Origin: Pempheris klunzingeri
Taxonomy: Eukaryota; Chordata; Actinopteri; Acropomatiformes; Pempheridae
NCBI RefSeq assembly: GCF_042242105.1
Contig: NC_092027.1
Location: forward strand, 4,773,506-4,837,505
Reading direction: 5' to 3'
Length of the DNA stretch: 64,000 nucleotides
In this document: positions 57,277 to 64,000 of the stretch, one piece after another
Layout of the letters: every line of letters begins with the position of its first letter
How positions within the stretch are numbered: the stretch's first letter is position 1
Position numbers and translations under genes: made by a program
Notes under the pieces: generated by a model
What the model saw: only the letters and a program-made list of their open reading frames with translations
Told to the model about the DNA's origin: nothing
Database searches by the model: none

Positions 57277-58615
57277 TCAGGCTCCGGGATGCTTCAGATG
57301 GACCCTGTCTGCCATCCGCCTGGTGCTGTACAGAGACACTCCCATCCCCACTGTGGCCATCGTCATGGCGATGGGGTCGATGAGACTGCTCTGTGGCTGC
57401 ATCCGGACCTCACCTGAGACCTGCCTCTGTGGAGAGAAGTTAAAGCTGTGTGACGCTTTTTTCACATTAAAAGCACAAACTGTACATTTTTATGTGACTG
57501 TGGCAGCTTTCAAAGTATTCTAAAGTATTCTAAGGGTTTTAGTTTGTTTAGTCTATACAGTCATTCAATGACCAATGTTTTTTTGGTTAGTAAGATATGG
57601 TTAATAGTGGTTTGTTGGCCCACCACTTTGGTCCTTTGGGCCGCAAAATTATAGACAGAGATTCATGTCCCTCTCAGTGTTCCATGTGGTAACTTTTGTT
57701 AAATTTAGTTCATGTGTTTTTCTGTTACTTCCTGTTTTATTGTGGTGTCTCTTGACTCCCTGCCCTTGTGTGTTTCCTGCTCCTGTGATTGCCCCCCCCC
57801 TTGTTTCCACCTGTGCTCCTTCACTGGTGTATATATTGTCTGTGTTTTCTCCTGTCCTGTGCCAGGTCGTCCTGTACCCTTGTGCTGAGTGATCCAGCGT
57901 CCTTAGTCAGTGTTAGTGAGAGAATCTTCCTGTGAGTGTGCTTCTGGTCGTAATAGCATTTGAGGAAAAACCATGTTCAGTGTGTTATTGGTTTGAGCTG
58001 TTTAACCACAGAGTTATTGCCTCGTGACATTTCTGTTGCTTTTGTGATCTTTCAGCAAGACTTTAAAGACTTTAAATCAAAAAATGTCAGACTTTGGCAC
58101 CCCCCAATGGCAGCATCAGAACAGACCCTGTTACAGACAGCACTGTGTGCCGACACTCTCCTCCTCCACTATATTCACATCTCTCCACCATGCAGCCTCT
58201 TTCGTGCTGAACAGGTTATATAACGTAACCTCCTGAGATGAGCTGCATCAGCTCTCTGTAAAATATTAATTCACATCTTGTTGGTGTCCCTCCTCAATTT
58301 AAAGCATTTCCATAGAAATGTGTGAAAAGACTACCAAGTATTAACATCAAATACTGATCCAGTTACTTTCATTGAGTGGATTTATTTGTGATCTCTAGAT
58401 TAGAATGAGATATAATGTCTCTATTGCTGAGATAATTTCTCTGTTTGTGGTTTAAATTTGGGAGATGGGTGAAATAAAACATAAATACAGAGGTAATACT
58501 TGTGTACTCTGAGTGGCTGTGACCCACCTGGAGGAGACGGAAGTATCCTGGCGTCAGTCTTCCCAGTCTGATGATCATTTCTGCTGCTGCAGCCACTCAG
58601 ACGACAACAACCTTC
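57277..58615 (-). CDS. Unrecognised small protein, two coding exons (66 residues)
   Basis: Exon one starts at the acceptor end 58615, with ATG at 58578 and donor 58528 (CCAG|GTGGGT). Exon two runs from 57426 (acceptor CTCCACAG) to TGA at 57279-57277. The phases match and give 66 residues: an acid-free start MIIRLGRLTPGYFRLLQ like a mitochondrial targeting helix, then RQVSGEVRMQPQSS, one likely membrane helix (about 33-50, DPIAMTMATVGMGVSLY) and a basic tail STRRMADRVHLKHPGA. A TGA lies in frame upstream of the ATG. Minus-strand AATAAA signals at about 56953 and 57018 offer a transcript end. A spliced non-coding exon further upstream (donor near 59626) is possible. I do not recognise the family; a small inner-membrane mitochondrial protein is a guess. 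Confidence 0.55.
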
Positions 58616-58639
58616 CTGCAGAGGAGGGAAAAACATCAG

Positions 58640-60340
58640 CTCTCCTCCACCTGATCATGTTTACCTCAGAGGAAGTCAAAGATTTCAGCTCTGAAAGCTT
58701 TTAGCCTGCTCTGAAAAATGTTTTTGAAGGAGTGTTACATCAGTTTGGCCTGTCAGTTCTGTCGCAGAACAAAGCTGTTCCTACATGTCATATTTTTATT
58801 AGCTGTCAGCACTTCAACCAAAGAGTGAATTTCTGTTCTCACGTTGTCTTATTTGAATATTTTGAGGAGTCTAAAAAGGTAAAACTACCTATGTTTTGTT
58901 GAGATAAAGTCAGATAAAATGTACTACGACCCGTCTCATTTTTCTCTTGAATCTCGTGATCCCTGAAATTCATCTTCAGATTCATCTTGAGAGGAAATTG
59001 TCCCCTAAAACTGCTGGTAATTACTGTCTATTTTGGACATTTTGCTCTCTAGTTTATCTGCAGATAATGTGGAGACAGTTAAAAGAACTTCTTTGTCTGG
59101 AATTAAATTTTACTTTTAGAAAAGCAGAAATTACAGATGTGCCCGCAGCCTACAGAGCGTCACAGAGTGCAAACCTGTCAGATGACAAATACAATTATGA
59201 ACTTTTGTATTTCAGAGTGCTTTTCTTCACAAGTCTTCTCTCTTATTTTACAAGTGATTTTCTAATCAGCTCTGTCAAATATAATACAGTTCTTATCGCC
59301 CTGTGTTTAGTTGTATTACTGTTTATCATGTGTTGGCTCACACAGAAGCCAAATGATTATTTATAACACAATTATTTAAATTCTTAAAGTTGTTACAGCT
59401 CCACTCAACCAAAAGCTATTGGAAAAACTTTAAAATCTTAAAATGATCAATTATTTTAATTGGTAGAAATTACTTTTATGTTGACCAAATGACCAAAAAC
59501 TTTTTAAAATAGCAGTAATCTTTAGGTAAAACAAAGTCTTTTCTCACAGTTTGAAGTGAACGGGTCTTCAGGGAGTTGATGAGCACCCAGCAGGGATCCA
59601 ACAGCAGCACCCACCCTCACCTTCATCAGCGACTCAGCACCCGCACACAGACAGACAGGCAGCATGTGAAGCCCCTCCGCAGCCCGAACAAACAGTGACA
59701 GCCTGTCGATCTGAAGAGGCTCCTGTGTGTCCCTGCTCTTTTGTGCAGTGTGGACGTCCCGGTCCGACGGGCTCAACACACACTCACAGTCACACGCTCA
59801 CAAAGCTGCATGAAAAGCTCCGGCCTGTCAGACATGATTTGGTCATCCATCCAGTAAAATGGGTGAGAGCAGGGAGAGAAGAAGAAGTGGCTCTATGCTG
59901 CATGTTGCACGCTTGATTGAACATGTGTGTTAATGCGCTGCAGTGACTTATGTAACCCAAAAACACTAAAGAGGAAATACTTTTTAACAAACGCCCTAAA
60001 TGGACCTTCTGGCTGTCACAGCTGTCGAACACAACAAGCTGTAGCTTTGACACGAGGATTAACCTTTAATGGACAAAATTAGACTTCAGATTTTTTTTTA
60101 TTGTAAAAGGATATTTAGCGATTGTTATTTTGACGTTACATAAGGCCTCAGTTTCCATGATGCCACATTGATTGTTCAGGGCCTCACTGTTAATGTTGGT
60201 TATATAAATGAAGCACGCTGTAGAATTAAAGCATTAAAACATATCTCAACATTGTATTTACATGTTTAATCATCTGAACGTGGTCAAATTCATGTTGGCT
60301 ACATTTTCCATCTGAAAAACACATTGTGATGCGCATGTTG
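58640..60340. other. Stretch between the small gene and cfap69
   Basis: No gene is supported. A plus-strand open frame of 139 codons (58947-59366) is hydrophobic but has no family signs. A possible minus-strand non-coding exon lies near 59626-59780. Sequence near 60340-60350 carries a minus-strand AATAAA that may end cfap69. Confidence 0.4.
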
Positions 60341-60697
60341 TTTTATTTATTCAATGTACATGAATTTCAGCAGTTGTACTTTGCATCAGAGTGTGTGAGA
60401 GACATGTTAGGGCCACAGAGGCCGGCCAGTTTACCACACTGAGTGTGTCTGTATGTATAAGGGTGGCCGGGACTACAAGGTGCTGATTGTGATCAAGTGA
60501 CCTCATGTCTGCATTCGCTGCCAAAGTCAAATAAAACACTTCAGCCTCTACAGACTCTGGGGATGAATTAAAAGCTATTAGAAATAAACAACTGTTCATG
60601 ATAAACATGTGAAGGGCTGTAAAATGTGCTTTTTGTACTGTAAAATCTCTAATATAAAATAAAGGTGCAGAGTGTTAAACCAGAGTGTTTGCTGACA

Positions 60698-63383
60698 TCA
60701 GTCTTTCACGGTGCTGAAGTATTCTGGGTCCTGTGTTGTGGGTCCCACTTCGTTCTGACCTGCAGTCTTGATGGCAGCTCTGGCCAGTCTCAGCTTCACT
60801 CCCGCAGGCCCCTGAGCATCAGTGCTCTCTACAGACATGACCCGCCCAATGAAATGCTGAAACACACAACGAAACCAGCATCAGTGCAACCATCACTTAG
60901 CAGGTCTCCTTGTTGTTCGGCACAGCTCTGTGTCAGAGCACTTAGCAGAGACATTTGAAATAATTTCACTTGCCGCTGTAAGAGGATTTAAGGTGAGAAG
61001 TTTTTACAGTTTTTACAGCTTCGGTGCAGAAGATTTTGTCTGTTGAAGGTCAGTAAAACTTCTTATCAGAAAATCAGATTAAACCACGCTGCTGAACATA
61101 TTGCAGGTTTTATCTCCTGCAGTCAAATTGCTGACAGACAGCAGCAGGACGACACTCTTAAAATCTGTGAAGTCATATAAATGTTGTGTGTCAGTGAGAG
61201 ACCTCTGTAGGACGAACTGCAGCATCCTCAGGGTTTGGTTTGGGTCTGGATGATTCAATGTATTTCTCCCTCTGTGCTTTTACTTCCTGTACAAAACAAA
61301 AGCAGGAGAAAAACCACAGCTGCTGATTCTTTGTGACATCAATGATAAGTTGGGGGTTATATCTGCACATGCTGATGATAAAAACCTTCAGGATCTCATG
61401 GTTTGAAGTCCTGGAAACGTAACTGTCCCATGACTTGGCTGCAAGCTCCCGCTGCTTCCAATGGGACTTAATCTGCAACATAAAGAAAATATACATCAAT
61501 TGAAATTACACTCTGTTAAAGCTCTTCAACCCTCATAAGAAAAGAAAATTTCTACATTCACGCCAAAACTAATTCAGAGAAAAGTACATCTTCGGCTAAC
61601 TTTGTCGAGGCTTTCTTCTCGTATTGGCTCGTATTGTTCCAGTCGTCTACTCTTCATGATTTCTGAATGAAACTCTTAGCACCTCTGTGTACATGAGCTC
61701 CTCCTCGCCGATGTCCTCCTTCTCCTGTTGCTCCAGGATGCTGTTTTGCTCTGCGGCGACCCTCCTCGCTGTGTCCTCGGCAATCTTACAGATGGTACTC
61801 AGAGCCTCTTCATCAGGGCTGATCGGCCTAACGCCCTCCAGACTCAGCTCCCTGCTGATCTCCTCCCACACCTCGCCCACCTACAGCGCCGTGACAGATG
61901 TGTCTTAATTTACTGCATTAAAATTTCACCTTATCATGTCCTTTTCAGCCCCTTGAACAAAAATTGAAAATTGTAACGTGATAAAATCATTCTTAAAATC
62001 ATTCTGAGGGTGTAAGATGGACACAGTCCTGATGAAAATTGTTGAGTTATTATCCTTTTGTGTGTTTTAATATTTTTCTTTTTTCTTTTGGTTTTAAATA
62101 TTTGTTTTCAGTTCAGTTAGTTTCCAGAGTGGGTTTGCTTGTTTAAGCTTAGTTCTAATTGTTTAGATGTCATGTAGACGTGTCAGACATCTCAATAAAC
62201 ATCTGCACCAGCGCCTCCTCAGGCTGGTTGTATGTATGTTTTGATTTTGTTTTAGTTAGTTAAGTACACACAATATAATTTCAGTTTTCTTTTTTTTAGT
62301 TAACTAAACACACCTAGTTTTAGTTTTTACTTTTGTTTTACTTAACTATAATCACCTCAGCAGTTTCATACCCAGCACTGGCATTTTCTTTGCTTAATAA
62401 ACAGCAGGTCTACCTTGAAGTCCAAATATCTCCTGACGATGCTCAAGGTCACATAATTTTCTGTGGTCAATCCTGGAAGGTCTTGAAAACCTGCAAAGTA
62501 TAAAAAGATGATTTTTTCACAGCATAGTTAAAAAAATTCAATATATATTTCTTTTTGCAAATTTACAACAGTGCTATTTGTAACTAGGCTGCCATGTTTT
62601 CCTATATACAACAATGCTTTGCACCGAATTTGGTCTAATTCTTTACTAACTGCTTTACCAAGTTTGCAGAAGATGGAGTAAATCTTCGACCGCAGGTTCT
62701 CTGATAATTCCAGCACTGCTGCACTCGGCACGTTAGCAGGACATGACGGCTGGGTGTCCTCCTGTTGGTGGAGACTGAGGAGGGGTCTCTGGGGATCTTA
62801 AAGTCAGATGTGAAAAGGCAGAAAATAAGACGAAAAAAAGATGCAGAAATGTGAGATATACTGTGCAGAAAACAGTGACCTTGGAGCTTCCTGGTCTTTA
62901 TAAAATGGGATTACTTCCACGTAGGGAAAGTTAAGTTAACCCCTACGAGACTCGTCATGGACTCATTGTTGTCTGAAGTCTTGTCTCAGACGGACCTGCG
63001 ATTCCTCCGTGTTGAGTTCGGCTGACTTTCAGCTCCTCCTCCTCCTCCCTCCACAGCTGCAGCAGGAGTCTGGGAGCCGTCTGACCGCCGCCGTCCCTCC
63101 AGTTCAGGATGTAAGACAGAGTGTTCAGGTTGTCACATAACTCCAGCAGGGTGGCGAGAATGTTGCAGCGCATGCATCTGGGGCCTGACTGTTAGAGAGA
63201 GATACCCAAACAGTTCCATATCAGCACTTTACATTTAGGTGAAAATGGGCATTAACTTCAGTTAAACCTTCAGTTAAAGCCATCGGCAATCAGCTACTCA
63301 CACTGAGTAAGTCCAACAGAAGAAACGGACCCTCTTTAGCCAAAAAGTAATCTTCTGTGGTGTAGCAGCCCACAATGCAGGAC
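60698..63383 (-). CDS. cfap69: Cilia- and flagella-associated protein 69, 3' part (partial)
   Basis: Eight exons (63383-63302, 63188-62996, 62796-62659, 62490-62414, 61880-61683, 61472-61386, 61286-61203, 60856-60698) join in frame to the C-terminal third of CFAP69. Matches to the human protein as I recall it: CIVGCYTTEDYFLAKEG with human CILGCYPSEDYFLEKEG, LLLQLWREEEEELKVSR with human LLIKLWRKEEKELGVKR, DLPGLTTENYVTLSIVRRYL with human ENLPGLSAEDFVTLCIIHRY, and KQRELAAKSWDSYVSRTSN with human KQRELANKSWEDFLARTSN. CFAP69 is an armadillo-like axonemal protein needed for sperm tails and olfactory cilia. The last exon (52 residues) is poorly conserved apart from a VESTDA motif like human VESTPA. 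The 5' exons lie beyond base 64000. Confidence 0.93.
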
Positions 63384-63389
63384 CTGATG

Positions 63390-64000
63390 GGACACATGCA
63401 AACTCTCTCAACCTGCTTTCCATCTGATTTGTTTCTATACCAAATACTCCAAAACCCACAAGTCAGAAAGCTATAAAACAACATAAAAGCCAATTATAAA
63501 TACGTATTGATGACCAGATCAAGACGGTCTGTAATTTGAGTGAAGAGAGAGTTTGGTATATGCTTTTCCTTAAATTGGTTATTTATATAACCATAATTAA
63601 GGTCCCATATTGTGCAAAATGCACTTTTTAATATTTTTTTTCAGCATAAATATTTGTCCCTGGTGGACCTAGAGACCAAAAAACTATGAAATAAACACCA
63701 TCCTCTCTCATTTTCTCCTGCTCCACCTTTCAGTAAGTGCGTGTGAAAATGTGCCAGTAGATTATGTTCAAATTTAAGAAAATAATCAACAACATTCATT
63801 CCTCTCTTCAATGATTTGCACCTTTGTGTGAAAAATTAAAAAGGACAAACTCATCGATACATCTTTGGCTACAGAGGCCACACTGATGAGACCAGATTTA
63901 AGGTGATCCTTCATATGACAAGTGTAAATGGAGCATTTGATGGTTTGTTTCATGATAATAAATAACATAAATCAAATCAGTTGGCCAGTTAATCTGTTGA
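63390..64000 (-). other. Intron of cfap69 at window edge
   Basis: AT-rich, with no further exon that I can join to the one at 63383. Confidence 0.5.

Noticed and set aside
57640-57950. Pyrimidine-rich stretch (cctgtg, cttcctg repeats) in the intron of the small gene
   Set aside because: It looks like part of a dispersed repeat, but I could not assign a family or ends, so no feature was called.
58947-59366. Plus-strand open frame of 139 codons, hydrophobic
   Set aside because: No domain, no splice or promoter signals, AT-rich composition; likely chance.

Overview
The window looks like nuclear DNA from a ray-finned fish, most likely a spiny-rayed teleost (percomorph). The genes have vertebrate exon-intron structure with short introns. 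There are many dinucleotide microsatellites and several dispersed repeat families that I associate with teleost genomes. One gene matches the fish-specific red-cell beta-type Na+/H+ exchanger.

Layout, left to right. (1) 1-5370: two eef1a (translation elongation factor 1-alpha) genes in tandem on the minus strand. The right copy is complete (7 coding exons, 461 codons). Only the promoter, the non-coding exon and the first coding exon of the left copy lie in the window. (2) 5370-14450: about 9 kb with no gene I can support, holding microsatellites and old dispersed repeats. (3) 14453-25825: slc17a5 (sialin), minus strand, 10 coding exons, with a long minisatellite in its last intron. (4) 25830-28150: mycbp on the plus strand, head to head with slc17a5 across a short shared promoter. 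(5) 28828-31500: gja9 (a large connexin), minus strand, convergent with mycbp. (6) 33490-39590: srsf10 (SR-protein splicing factor), minus strand, with a textbook U12-type AT-AC intron that contains a purine-rich candidate regulatory exon. (7) 39820-41057: a FABP10-type fatty-acid-binding protein gene, minus strand, just upstream of srsf10. (8) 43738-54585: slc9a1b (beta-NHE), minus strand, 12 coding exons, 743 codons. (9) 57277-58615: a small two-exon minus-strand gene candidate encoding 66 residues that I do not recognise. (10) 60698-63383: the last eight exons of cfap69, minus strand; the 5' part lies beyond the right edge.

From memory of the human map, the gene order joins blocks that lie on three human chromosomes: 6q13 (EEF1A1, SLC17A5), 1p34-36 (MYCBP, GJA9, SRSF10, SLC9A1) and 7q21 (CFAP69). 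Almost every gene is on the minus strand; mycbp is the exception. The genes share no single pathway: translation (eef1a), lysosomal transport (slc17a5), gap junctions (gja9), splicing (srsf10), lipid binding (fabp10), pH regulation (slc9a1b), and two genes tied to cilia or flagella (mycbp, cfap69).

The items most worth following up are the U12 intron plus purine-rich exon in srsf10, the altered protein kinase A site region of slc9a1b, the Met replacing a key His in sialin, the unknown 66-residue protein, and the slc17a5/mycbp bidirectional promoter with an RFX X-box. Exon boundaries were worked out by hand from splice signals, reading frame and family recall; no alignment was run.
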